Below, piece after piece: positions 24,098 through 33,767 of a stretch of DNA of 35,000 nucleotides; position 1 is the stretch's first letter; the number at the start of each line of letters is the position of its first letter. Below the pieces are notes generated by a model. That model searched no databases. It was not told where the DNA came from and saw only the letters and a list, made by a program, of their open reading frames with translations. Source of the stretch: Glandiceps talaboti (Eukaryota; Hemichordata; Enteropneusta; Spengelidae); contig NC_135562.1 of assembly GCF_964340395.1 (NCBI RefSeq), forward strand, positions 9,860,134-9,895,133, read 5' to 3'. The position numbers and the translations under genes were made by a program.

Positions 24098-24236
24098 CTG
24101 TAATTTCTCTTGCTGTACTTGTAAATGGCCGAGCTCAGAGGGCATGTTCTCTTGCATCAGTAGAGCTTTCTCATACCTGGACACTACGTCCTTGGCATTC
24201 TGTAGAGATCTCAGAATTGTAACTGAGATTGTCAGT
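24098..24236 (-). CDS. Plakin-domain exon (139 nt)
   Basis: One base plus 46 codons, completing a Thr codon and reading LTISVTILRSLQNAKDVVSR through MPSELGHLQVQQEKLQ. It matches the plakin pattern in which a Trp-containing helix A is followed by ...L-x-N-A-K... and a loop with P-x-E-L. Acceptor ttctag, donor cagGTAGGT. Confidence 0.92.
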
Positions 24237-24688
24237 CTAGAAAAGGTATGAAAATAAAATTTCAGTTATTAGTTATTTCTTTGTCTGAAACTGTAGAGAC
24301 CAGATTAGTTTTTCACACACAAAAAAATGTCAACCCTGTGGAGGCACATTACAGTTGATTTGTATCTCTCAGAAAGAATGGACGTTTAAAGTAGAATTAT
24401 TTACTATCTTAGCAGCCATATCATTCAAAAACACATGGGTCTAGTATTTCCAGACAAGGCAACTCCTAAGTGTGTGCACCCTTTGTTGAACAAGAATATG
24501 ACCAACATGTGGCATCACATCATGACAGCGCCCTCAGTGTTCACTAAAAGATCAATCAATTTTGCTATTTATGTCTAGGAAAGCATCCTCGGTGTTGACT
24601 GCAAAGACCTAGTTATTTTACTACTGCTTGCATCTGTGTGAGAGCGCCCTCTGTGTTGACTGTAAAAATATTTTACTATATTACTTAC
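24237..24688 (-). other. Intron, 452 bp
   Basis: It includes three scattered gcgccctc-type blocks (about 24526, 24585 region and 24643) each followed by gtgttgact, remnants of a repeat family also seen at 22931-23120. No exon was seen. Confidence 0.75.
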
Positions 24689-24864
24689 GTCTGTGTGTGA
24701 GTGACAGATATGGTCCACACATAGTCCCATCTCTCAATAAACATAGTCAGATTAGACCTGTATTGGGGTTGTTGTTCTGGTGGAGCTTGTCGTACGATAC
24801 TCTCAAAATTAATTCTAAGACTATGATATTGTGGTTGTTGATCGCTAAGATCTCGATGGAAGGC
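24689..24864 (-). CDS. Plakin-domain exon (176 nt)
   Basis: 58 codons plus two bases. It begins AFHRDLSDQQPQYHSLR and ends ERWDYVWTISVTHTQ. The segment with FIERWDYVW marks a helix C to helix A transition between spectrin repeats. Acceptor ttctag, donor gacGTAAGT. Confidence 0.92.
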
Positions 24865-25293
24865 CTAGAAATAAAATCAAAGTTATAATGAATTGTCGTG
24901 ATTTTGTAAAGTAAACGATCTCCAAAAATCGTTTCCCTAATTTCTTCTAAATTCTTTTGGTTGCTTACATCCATACACAACATCAAAATTATTCATTCTC
25001 TTACTAAATTATTTTCACGTCTTTGCTTACATTCAAAAAGTTTTCTTCAAATCTGACATGCCGATATCTAAACTCAAAGATCGTCAATGGCCACACAAAA
25101 AACTTGTTGACAGTCAATGAAAATTTCTACACAATTTGACAGAGAGTAGAAAATTGTGAGTGGGATGTACTATTACTGGTGGGGGTGGGGGTGGGGGTGG
25201 GGGTGGGGGGCAGGTAGCAATCCTCACTCAAATTTTTGAACAATTTTAGTTCAAATCTTTTTAGAATTTTACTTTGTCTTTGAATATACTGAC
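24865..25293 (-). other. Intron, 429 bp, with a GGTGGGGG run
   Basis: It contains five near-perfect ggtggg-type units at 25179-25212 and nothing else recognised. In the transcript this is a C-rich tract about 80-115 nt downstream of the 5' splice site of the exon at 25294-25448. Confidence 0.8.
25179..25212 (+). repeat. (GGTGGG)n G-rich minisatellite
   Basis: Runs of five or six G separated by single T occur five times. The plus strand has clear G-quadruplex potential; the transcript strand is CCCCCA-rich. Confidence 0.85.
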
Positions 25294-25448
25294 CTGTTGT
25301 TCATCTAATAATCTCTCTACTGCCAAATGATCTCTTGGGATGGGTTGTTTGAGCCTAACAAGCAACGTGGACGTTTTAGTCTCTAAATTCTTCATAAAAG
25401 AATCCATTTCTGCCATCACCTGTTGGGCTTGTGCAGGGTCAATTTGTG
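25294..25448 (-). CDS. Plakin-domain exon (155 nt)
   Basis: Two bases plus 51 codons, completing an Ala codon and reading QIDPAQAQQVMAEMDSFMKN to RDHLAVERLLDEQQ. The DPAQAQ and LKQPIPRDHL segments resemble the equivalent position of MACF1/plectin plakin domains as I recall them. Acceptor ttgtag, donor cagGTCAGT. Confidence 0.93.
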
Positions 25449-25565
25449 CTACAACAGAAAAAATAATATCTTAAAAAATCATCTTATCTGGATACAACAA
25501 CCAAAATTGTAAGAACTTGTTGTGTGTCCATGTCTGTCTGTGTTTGTGCACATGTATATGTGTAA

Positions 25566-25606
<41 letters not shown>

Positions 25607-25638
25607 TTTGTGTGTGTGTTTATGTGTGTGCGTGCTCA

Positions 25639-25702
<64 letters not shown>

Positions 25703-26152
25703 TGGCTGTGTTCAAGCATATGTGTGCACGTGAATGTCTGTGTGTGTATGTGTGCATGTATATGTGCATGTGTGTGAGTGTATGTGTGCATGCACGAGTA
25801 TGTGTGCATGTGTGTGTATGGGCATGTGTGTGAGTGTATGTGTGCATGCACTACATGTAGTGTGTGTATGTGTGTGTATGTATGTATGTGTGTGTGTGTG
25901 TGTGTGTTGTCATTTTCATTTCAGTTTGTTCTTCAACTTTAAATGTTAATAAGATACAAAACAAATTCAAGTCCATAGTTCAATTGGTAGAAGGACCAGA
26001 AGAGCTCCAAAAATAAATTGCAACTGAAAATACTGTATTCAATACTCAAAACGATAACTTCAATTCCTCACATGTTTATTGTTCTACTCTCTCTATTTCA
26101 AAAAGAAATATATTTTTAGTAGATCACAGAATCATCAAATTAGTTTTCCTAC
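25449..26152 (-). other. Intron, 704 bp, dominated by a (TG)n microsatellite
   Basis: Roughly 25513-25906 is TG-rich, with the rest AT-rich. The long open frames there on both strands are low-complexity products of the dinucleotide repeat. Confidence 0.9.
25513..25906. repeat. (TG)n and TG-rich microsatellite
   Basis: Nearly pure TG tracts lie at about 25567-25601 and 25640-25700, surrounded by degenerate TGTGCATG and TGTATG units. Confidence 0.95.
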
Positions 26153-26336
26153 CTGTAGCACCTTTAGACATTTCTTCAATCAGTTGATTACAGCTATCAA
26201 CTTCACGTTCTAATTCTGCAAGTTCAGGGTCAATTGCTACGTCGCCGAGCTCCCGACTTTCAATCAGCAATCTCTGTGCATCTTCATTCATTTGTTGCAG
26301 GATGACTTCTCTCTGTGCTGGGTCCATGCCCTCAAA
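26153..26336 (-). CDS. Plakin-domain exon (184 nt)
   Basis: 61 codons plus one base. It begins FEGMDPAQREVILQQMNED and ends DSCNQLIEEMSKGAT. It continues the spectrin repeat after the SH3-containing one. The polypyrimidine tract of its acceptor is formed largely by a TG repeat ending in tag; the donor is acagGTAGG. Confidence 0.93.
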
Positions 26337-26702
26337 CTACACACACACACAGCAGAGAGTAGAGTTTATTACATTTCACAATCAACCATAAAATGTACCA
26401 GACTGCCTTCTGACGTTATCAATGATGTCATTGTGGGTTAACACATGCAACACAATGACAAACTTTGTACTGTTGGTGACATTTACAATAATCTGTGTCA
26501 CAGCTGACACACCTTTCATACAACTCAAACTCTGTCCTGAGACTTTCACTACAAGCATTATCACTATTCCACTGATTTAATCTACTCGTAACTTGGTGTG
26601 GATTAAATTTCGTTGTTAGCCGGTGATTTCTTGCACAACAACTGAGATTAATATAATGAAATGTGAGTAATGAGGACCAACTTTCTTTCAATCATTGTGT
26701 AC

Positions 26703-26766
<64 letters not shown>

Positions 26767-26995
26767 TGTATGTACATATGTATGTTTATATGTACATATG
26801 TACGTATGTATATACGTATGTATGTACATACGTATGTATGTATGTATGTATGCATGCATGCATGTATACGTATGTATGTTTCTGACTGTCTTGTTTGTTT
26901 TTGTCTGTCTTTCTCTCTATCTTTCACTCTCCCTTTCTTCTCTCTCACACATGCATGATACAGTGAGATGAAGTAATAAATGTACTTACTCTTAC
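26337..26995 (-). other. Intron, 659 bp, with (CTGT)n and (ATGT)n
   Basis: A tetranucleotide block at 26703-26880 and AT-rich sequence. No exon-like segment was seen. Confidence 0.85.
26703..26880. repeat. Compound microsatellite (CTGT)n then (ATGT)n
   Basis: CTGT units run from about 26703 to 26735, followed by ATGT units with occasional ACAT interruptions to about 26880. It is intronic. Confidence 0.93.
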
Positions 26996-27122
26996 CTGTT
27001 CAAGAGACATATGTTTGACTTTGTCAATGTTCATGAAGATTTCATTTCTGGTCACAATCTGTTTCAGTTTCATGTGTTTGGACCTCCATAATGTCAGTAG
27101 ATGCTGATATTGAATATCAAGC
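26996..27122 (-). CDS. Plakin-domain exon immediately after the SH3 exon (127 nt)
   Basis: One base plus 42 codons, completing Arg and reading LDIQYQHLLTLWRSKHMKLK to IDKVKHMSLEQ. In plakins the helix after SH3 has the pattern ...Y-x-x-L-x-x-L-W-x-x-x-H-x-x..K, which is present. Acceptor tgacag, donor cagGTAAGA. Confidence 0.95.
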
Positions 27123-27703
27123 CTGTCAATAAAATCAGTTTTTAGTAAGTGTCCTTTTTTTTTATTTGTCCATTTTTTACTAAGGTAAAAATAAAATACT
27201 AAGAAATCTTATCACAATTGCATTATTGCACTTGAAGGGTACCTACAAGCTCACTCACACTTTTAACTTCCTTCACTGTAATTGATTGCTTACCAGGTGT
27301 GAACTTTGGTATGATCAACCAATCAGAATAAAGTATTGTGGTATTAGCCAGGTGTAGATTACAATTTTGATTTGAACCAATGAAAAATAAAGCGGTGATA
27401 TTTCAGCCAGGTGCATGATTTTAGTTTGAACAACTAATCAGAATCATGTGTTGCCATTGCAGCCATATGTAGATTATAATTTGGATTTGAATAACCAATC
27501 AGAATAAAGCGTTGTGATTTCAGCCAGGTGTAGATTACAATTTTGATTTGATCAACCAATCAGATTAAAGTATTGCAGTTACAGCAACATGTAGATTATC
27601 ATTTTGATTTCATCAACGCCAAGTGTTCGTTTGAGTTTGACCACTCATAAATATTCGATAAATTATTGGCAGGTGTGACCATCTTTGTGTGCATGATACT
27701 TAC
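27123..27703 (-). other. Intron, 581 bp, with a ~60-bp minisatellite
   Basis: It contains five degenerate copies carrying an accaatcag block (27295-27610), described separately. The rest is AT-rich. Confidence 0.85.
27295..27610. repeat. Degenerate ~60-bp minisatellite with CCAAT-like blocks
   Basis: The block accaatcaga or a close variant is at 27318, 27376, 27432, 27494 and 27554 (spacings 56-62 bp). Each copy also has ccaggtgtagattaca and ttttgatttga segments. Confidence 0.8.
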
Positions 27704-27858
27704 CTGGCGGCATACTCTATAGCTTCTCTATTCGGTGGGGGAATAAGGAAACACACTCCAGGTACGGATGCTTCCTGTCCAAGACTTGTTATGATCTTCC
27801 ATTTAGTCTTGTGTGTGTTGTCAACTAATACACACTCTTCGCCTTTCCCAACAAATAC
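27704..27858 (-). CDS. SH3-domain exon of the plakin domain
   Basis: 51 codons plus two bases. It begins VFVGKGEECVLVDNTHKTKW and includes the segment SVPGVCFLIPPPNREA. The residues match the plakin SH3: E-C-x-L-x-D-N then K-W-K, then V-P-x-V-C-F-L-I-P-P-P-N, which is nearly identical to the MACF1, dystonin and plectin sequences as I recall them. The plakin SH3 sits within a spectrin repeat and is non-canonical in its peptide-binding groove. Acceptor cttag, donor ccagGTAAG. Confidence 0.97.
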
Positions 27859-28427
27859 CTAAGAATGAACAAAATTCAGTACATGAAGTAGGTCAACTTT
27901 CTTGTCACATTTCTATGATTGTGTTCTCATTTGTAATATTCCCTACTGGTGTAATGACCTGGTACCGGAATCTCTTCCTCAGATGTATGATTCTCTATGA
28001 TGTCTCTAAGATGCCAAGTAAAATGTGAAATATTGAGAGACCACAAAATCTCACATGGCTGAATAACCAGGTGTTTGTCATGCTTTTTATCCAAAATATC
28101 TATGCTGGTGTCTGTGCCTCTGTATGTGTATGTATGTGTATGTGTATGTGTGTATGTGTATGTGTGTGAATGTGTGTACATATATGTGTACGTGTGTGTA
28201 TGTGTATGTATGTATGTATGTATGTATGTATGTATGTATGTATGTATGTATGTATGTATGTATGTATGTATGTATGTATGTATGTATCTGTGCATGTATG
28301 TGTCCATGTATATATACATGTGTGTATGCGTGTGTATGCATGTGTGTGTATGTATCTATATATGTGTACATCTGTCTGTGTGGAAGTGTGTGTATGTGTA
28401 TGTGTGTGTCACAATCATAATACTTAC
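27859..28427 (-). other. Intron, 569 bp, with a large (ATGT)n microsatellite
   Basis: The microsatellite (28118-28410) ends only about 18 nt from the 5' splice site of the upstream exon. No coding segment was seen. Confidence 0.85.
28118..28410. repeat. (ATGT)n microsatellite with TG-rich flanks
   Basis: Uninterrupted ATGT units span about 28199-28287; degenerate GTATGTGT units extend both ways. All open frames here are repeat artefacts. Confidence 0.95.
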
Positions 28428-28574
28428 ATCCATTTGTTTGTATTCACAAAGGGCAGTGATGGGAAGCTTAGTTTTCAGATACTGTCTTCTTTGTTTCAAT
28501 GGAATGATTTGTTTACTCCTTGAGTTCAGATTATTAATCATTTCTTTGTACTCCAAATGTTTCTCTTTCATTTC
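28428..28574 (-). CDS. Plakin-domain exon leading into SH3 (147 nt)
   Basis: 49 codons, phase 0/0: EMKEKHLEYKEMINNLNSR through YLKTKLPITALCEYKQMD. The end (ALCEYKQ) corresponds to the first SH3 strand, ALxxY with a following K-Q, found in plakin SH3 domains. The RR-x-Y-L-K segment is the basic linker before SH3. Acceptor ttgcag, donor gatGTAAGT. Confidence 0.95.
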
Positions 28575-29424
28575 CTGCAAATAAGAAATAAAATCATAAA
28601 AAAAACTTTGTAAAATTCAGTAGGTACAATATTGCAAGTATCTTTTAAATATGCAGTAAAAACTACGTGTATGCATGTATAAACTCCGCTGATGAATTTA
28701 TTCATTTACAAATTCCATATCTTCACCAAATGGGGAGAACTTTTTGTGATAACTAACTATATACATTACTAAATGTTGCTTTTTATAACTTGAAATCCAC
28801 ATAAATGTACAATTCTGATGAACTAAATCACACTACATAACTACACAATAAATTTGCTACATAAATTGCAGCTTGGCAAAGTATTTCTGAATGCAAATAC
28901 ATTTTAATTTTAGCACTAAGAATAGCGCCCTCTAGAGTTTAAATGCTATTCTTGTCATTTTATTATAAATTGCATCACTCTACCAGCTATTTTAATGTAC
29001 AAATGTTTCTAATATTAGTAACTTGCCAGGTCATGCATTCTAGATAAAGGATAACAGCTTGATTTTCCTGAAGCTGTTTCATTTCGTTTAATTATCACTT
29101 AAACTGCAAGACAGAGTTAGATTCTATTTGAAGTATAGGATAAGGCTTAGACACTGGAATAAATGCATTATTGTTGATTTCAGTGGAAAGCTTCACCCAA
29201 TAGTCAAGCGCCCTCAAGAGGTCAAACATGGAGAGCAACATCAACCAGCCATTTTCAAAATATTCAACTATTTTAGGAAAGTTACCTGACGCTAAAAATA
29301 CTGAGACAGTGATAGCACAGTTCATCCAGATTTCAAATAAAATATCTGAACAAATAATTCTCCAAAAAAATACTTCTGACGTACACTATGCATCAAAATT
29401 TTCAAAAAATTAAAATTTACTTAC
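28575..29424 (-). other. Intron, 850 bp
   Basis: AT-rich; it contains one tagcgccctctagag block at 28924 and another agcgccctc at 29208, the same short motif seen in other introns. No coding or larger repeat was seen. Confidence 0.8.
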
Positions 29425-29547
29425 AAAGATTTCTTGGAGAAGATCGGTACTCTCCTCCAAGGTAATGTCACTTCGGTCGAATTTACGATTTAGTAGTTCA
29501 GCTTGGTCACTTAGCCATTGCTCACAATCACGGGCGTCACTGTAGAA
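29425..29547 (-). CDS. Plakin-domain exon, spectrin helix A (123 nt)
   Basis: 41 codons, phase 0/0: FYSDARDCEQWLSDQAELLN to LEESTDLLQEIF. F-x-S-D-A-R-x-x-E-x-W-L is the highly conserved start of the plakin repeat preceding SH3. Acceptor tctacag, donor tttGTAAGT. Confidence 0.96.
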
Positions 29548-30267
29548 CTGTAGAACAACAGCAAATACCAAATATTCGTAAATTGCACATAAAACAACAC
29601 AAACCTAAATCAATTGGCAAATTAAATATACAACATGTACAATTATATCTACAAGACTTGGACAGTGGGTTTTCAGTTACTTTTGAAACTTGGGAAGATT
29701 TCATTTTGATGAATTTTGACCATTTTACATTGAATATCTGTGACAATTAAGCATATTTGTAAATTTTCTGCATTCTTTATGTATGCTAAAAAAAAGAAAA
29801 GTATTGATGTATGATTTTAGGAAACCCCAATACTCCTTAGTACTATGGTACATGTCTTCTGTCAGTTCAAGTGAATAATAATGAGTACATTGCAGGATAT
29901 TGATAGTTTATGAGTTCTTGCTCATCATTTTCTCAATATCGTCTAAAATAATATCTTACAAATCATGCTTGATGTTACACTGTAAAGAATCTTCAGCTAA
30001 ACGTCATACTGATCAACTACGAATTGGTAAGTCGGCCATTTTGAATTACCAGCTTATACCTAACCTTTGTGCTAAGTTTGAATGAAACAGTCTGAACATC
30101 TCCAATGTGTAGCCCACTAAAATATCACCTCATCAAAATATACAAGAATAAATTCCATAACAAACACTTTCAAAACAAAGGCAACAAGGTGTGAAGTACA
30201 GTATTTTTGTATTGTTTTGGAGCAATATGGCAGACAAAGATATAGCTTAATTTAACCTTTGACCTAC
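29548..30267 (-). other. Intron, 720 bp
   Basis: AT-rich with no repeat array or exon candidate recognised. Confidence 0.8.
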
Positions 30268-30363
30268 CTGGTGATAAGCTGCAGCATGTCTGAGATGCTG
30301 TTCCAAACAGATTGTCAACTGTATCAACCAAGCCCATTGTGAGTGCATGGCTTGCAAGTAGGC
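30268..30363 (-). CDS. Plakin-domain exon, spectrin helix C (96 nt)
   Basis: 32 codons, phase 0/0: AYLQAMHSQWAWLIQLTICL then EQHLRHAAAYHQ. Y-L-Q-x-M-x-x-Q-W-x-W-L-x-Q-L is a plakin-family signature. Acceptor ttgtag, donor cagGTAGGT. Confidence 0.96.
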
Positions 30364-30639
30364 CTACAAATCAGAACAGAAAAGTTATAGAAAAGTAAAG
30401 ACACCAGTAAAATAAATCAAGAAAAAAAGTTGTTGTTCAATCTCAAAAACAAATAACTAAAACACATAGAAACCGTGCCCAACAGTTCAATTAATACAAA
30501 TTAATATTTGAATTTTCAATTCTTGCTTTCCATGGTTGGAAATATTTCCAGAACAAAATACATCATTTCGAACTGAGATACAAATTGATATGAAAATGTG
30601 AAATACTGTCTAGGAAACTGACAAAAGTTGGTACATTAC
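30364..30639 (-). other. Intron, 276 bp
   Basis: Short AT-rich intron with donor gtaatg and acceptor tag. Nothing else seen. Confidence 0.85.
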
Positions 30640-30744
30640 CTCAATTGTTTTGGATGCAGGGTGTGTGTCCAGGATAAGTTGTTGTCCCTTGCTTAGTACT
30701 CCATTAAATTGAGGTTCTCTTCCTCTCAGTTCACTCATTAAACT
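30640..30744 (-). CDS. Plakin-domain exon, spectrin helix B (105 nt)
   Basis: 35 codons, phase 0/0: SLMSELRGREPQFNGVLSKG then QQLILDTHPASKTIE. L-M-x-E-L followed by G-x-x-L-I-L-x-x-H-P-A-x-x-T-I-E, leading to AYLQ, is characteristic of plakin domains. Acceptor ttacag, donor gagGTAATG. Confidence 0.96.
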
Positions 30745-31646
30745 CTGTAACCATAGAAGCAATTCATAATTTTTAGACCTATTCATAGCAAATCAACAAA
30801 ACTTACACATAAAAATTACTAATACAGCCATACGAAATTCTTTTAGGTAAAACTTTGTGAACATGATAGCAGACACCATTTTATGTCTTAAAAACATCTT
30901 ATATGTGTATTATTTGACTCATAATTTTAAAACAAAGAAATATTGTAAACCTGGGCATTTTCGCTTAAGGACACATTTTCATTTATTTTACTTGAAAACA
31001 ATCAAAAAAATTAACTAATGACTAAAATGTGGGGGGTTTTTTTTACATCACCACAATGTACAAGTCTGGTAAATTTAGCAAAGATTAGTCTTCGAGAGCT
31101 TAGCTGAAGACTATAAAATTGCAAAGTTTTCTAGTGGCAAAAACATCTAGGTTTGCAATACTATGTAGTGTATTTGAGTTTGCCATTACAAGGGACGAGT
31201 GTAAAGTAATATTTCCAAACCACGCACATTTTTTACAATTAATTCAAAACTGACAGAAAAACAAGAAATAGAGAAGAAGACATCACAAACTTCATGCACT
31301 TGACAATGTTACGATGACCATGCATGCATAATAAACAATGATATATATGTTTAAAGTTGGGATTTCTCAATCAAACTTTTGACTTTGTTGTTGTACCTGA
31401 TGAGTGTTGCTTTCCATTCAATGTTTAATAGGGGAGCAAAACACAGATAACAATGATAATGGACCAAGAAATATAAGACTTTGAAGATATCGTCTTGATC
31501 TTAAGGATTGGTTAAATTTTCACTTTGAGATGATCGCATAATGTCATACAGGCTCAGTAAGTGAACTTCGTTCCTTATAGGGGAAGGGGGTCTAGTATCA
31601 ATACAATTGCTGAACTTCCAAATTTTGAGGGAAAATTTTCACTCCT

Positions 31647-31922
31647 TTAATTCTCGCTGTCTGCAATACAATTCTATGCATCGCTAAGGAGTCAAATGGA
31701 ACGCAGTCTCACGACCGCGCTTGCATTTGTCGACACCTACACTTCCGGTCACCTATGTCAATACACGTGAATGTTTCTTCCAAACAGCTTAATTGTAACA
31801 AATAAGATAAACGCAAGTTTTAAGCTCATATAATTATGGAGGTGGGAAATTTAAATATGTACAGTACCTTTCCAGGGCAAAATTACAAGAGATGTCTACA
31901 ACTGCAGGTAGCGAGAATTATA
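31647..31922. mobile_element. Candidate MITE, ~276 bp, imperfect inverted termini
   Basis: ttaattctcgctgtctgca at the left end pairs with tgcaggtagcgagaattata at the right end, with about two mismatches in the 18 aligned bases. The span has no coding capacity and is more CpG-rich than its surroundings. A target-site duplication could not be decided. Confidence 0.45.
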
Positions 31923-32584
31923 ACAGCTTTCATATTTACTACTGAGATGGTGATAAGTTGATTAAAAATTTATTTGTAATGTGAGAGATATGGTGCTGGG
32001 TTTCTGGTAGAATTTTAATGTGCTTACCATCATGTTTTTACATTGCATCAATCACAGTGGTGTGACCGCTACAGTTTTCATCATAGTTTACATCATATAT
32101 AAATGTTTGATGTCACACTTGTGAAAGATCATTTAGGGGGAGAGGGGGTTTAGATGTAAATGACCAATGTTCATTTGTTGAGCTTGTGCGACATTGTGTG
32201 ATCATCCCTTAGTTTGAGAAATCCCAAGAAGTCGAGATAGATAAGTACAAACCTTGTGTACATGTGGAGAGCGATTACTATTAGGATATCTAGGCTGTTA
32301 GTTCCCATAACCCAAGTAGCAAGTAGAGAGAAAAAGATGGAATATGCAGAGTATAACAGTATCAGTTACACTGACTTGATTAATTCTAATAGAACCATCT
32401 ATAGATCTATTTTCATCAATTCAGTGCTTAAAACCACGGGTGTCTTGTATGTTAATTCCCAGATACAGCTAGAGAGACACACAAACAGATCAAGCCAACC
32501 AATTTGAAGATATAGCCCACCAGTCAGCCAGACAGTAAGACAGTCTGATAGAATTCAAACCAACAGACATATATACAAATACAC

Positions 32585-32701
<117 letters not shown>

Positions 32702-32737
32702 CAAAAGAATCAAAAGCACTCTGCTGCTCTATCTTAC

Positions 32738-32899
32738 CTGATAGTAAAGTTCAAGTTCGGGAACATCAAGGTTTTTGGCACTCCAGTCTCTTGATACTTC
32801 ATTTTCTTCTTTGTCATTTAACCACATTAACTCTACTGTTGATGCTTGCATGAATTCCAGCAGCAATTCAAGATCTCTTATTCTCTTAGCAGACGAGTC
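32738..32899 (-). CDS. Plakin-domain exon (162 nt)
   Basis: 54 codons, phase 0/0: DSSAKRIRDLELLLEFMQAS, then VELMWLNDKEENEVSRDWS and VPELELYYQ. The segment E-L-M-W-L-N-x-K-E-E-x-E-V-x-x-D-W-S is one of the most conserved parts of plakin domains. Acceptor ctgtag, donor cagGTAAGA. Confidence 0.97.
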
Positions 32900-33201
32900 C
32901 TACAGCGAAAAAATATCAATATTTTGAATTTTTCATCTTTTCTCATTACTTTATCTTTACATGTCCATATCCACTGTGTTTAATATGTGAGAATCACAGG
33001 TGAAGTTTCACTTTAACATTGCCTGCCCAAAGCCTGTTTATTGCAGCATAGATAAGACAGCCATATTGAATGAGGTCACGTCAGGTCATATTTGGCAGCC
33101 ATCTTGTATGAGGTCATGCCGGGTCACATTTGGCAGCCATCTTGTAAGAGGTCATGCCAGGTCACACAGTAAACTAAGGTCAACATCCTACTTCAACTTA
33201 C
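32900..33201 (-). other. Intron, 302 bp, with a 38-bp tandem repeat
   Basis: About 110 bp of it is three copies of a 38-bp unit containing AGGTCA half-sites. Otherwise AT-rich. Confidence 0.85.
33060..33170. repeat. 38-bp tandem repeat, 3 copies, each with a DR4 AGGTCA pair
   Basis: Direct AGGTCA half-sites with 4-bp spacers occur at 33073-33088 (spacer cgtc), 33111-33126 (second half GGGTCA, spacer tgcc) and 33149-33164 (spacer tgcc). The unit also contains tttggcagccatcttgta. Nuclear-receptor binding is a possibility only. Confidence 0.8.
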
Positions 33202-33279
33202 CAATAGGGATGCATACGCTTGTTCTACTCTTGAAAGATGCTGTGAATACAAGGTGAACTCTTCTCCACTTAGATTACT
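33202..33279 (-). CDS. Plakin-domain exon, spectrin helix C (78 nt)
   Basis: 26 codons, phase 0/0: SNLSGEEFTLYSQHLSRVEQ then AYASLL. L-Y-x-x-x-L-x-x-V/L-E-x-A-Y-x-x-L-L is the conserved helix before the SAKRIRDLE exon. Acceptor ttgcag, donor ttgGTAAGT. Confidence 0.95.
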
Positions 33280-33638
33280 CTGCAAAATCAAAATATAATC
33301 ACACAAGGTGTTAGCGAATTCAATACAAATATTTCTTAAAATGCAACCAAAGCAGGTATTATGCACAGAAAAGTCATGTTGTCATCAGAGTATGAGCCAC
33401 TCCATATACAAAGTGATCGAAATTCAACGGATTTACACTTTTTTTTAAAAAAACATGAAAATTACATACTAAATATATTTTGATTTCTTTTGACAATAAG
33501 TGGAAATAATCGGTACATTAGTATAATTTCACTAGTTGCTAAAAAATACTTAAACTGAAAACATAATTTACAACAAAACTTTGCTACTATGCTGACAAAA
33601 TCAATCAAAAGCCGATGTCAACAGACTATATGACTCAC
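33280..33638 (-). other. Intron, 359 bp
   Basis: AT-rich with canonical ends (donor gtgagt). No further feature seen. Confidence 0.85.
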
Positions 33639-33767
33639 CTTTGCAGCTCTACACCTGTCAATGTTAACTTTGAACTCTGTGATTGTGTGGTGATCTTCAC
33701 TGTGTTGTCTCAGGTAATTCTGAACACTGGGCAGATCGTTGCCATAGTCCAGGGTGTCTATGGCAGC
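33639..33767 (-). CDS. Plakin-domain exon, spectrin helix B (129 nt)
   Basis: 43 codons, phase 0/0: AAIDTLDYGNDLPSVQNYLR, then HHTITEFKVNIDRCRAAK. D-L-P-S-V-Q-x-x-L...H-x-x-I-x-x-F is the standard helix B of plakin/spectrin repeats. Acceptor caacag, donor aagGTGAGT. Confidence 0.96.

Noticed and set aside
25517-25949. Cys/Val- or His/Thr-rich open frames on both strands
   Set aside because: They are translations of the (TG)n microsatellite.
26663-26971. Open frames rich in Cys, Val, Met and Tyr
   Set aside because: They are translations of (CTGT)n and (ATGT)n tetranucleotide repeats, which stay open because of their composition.
27927-28584. Long open frames on both strands (up to 169 codons)
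   Set aside because: Mostly (ATGT)n translation; only the minus-strand exon 28428-28574 is real, in its own frame.
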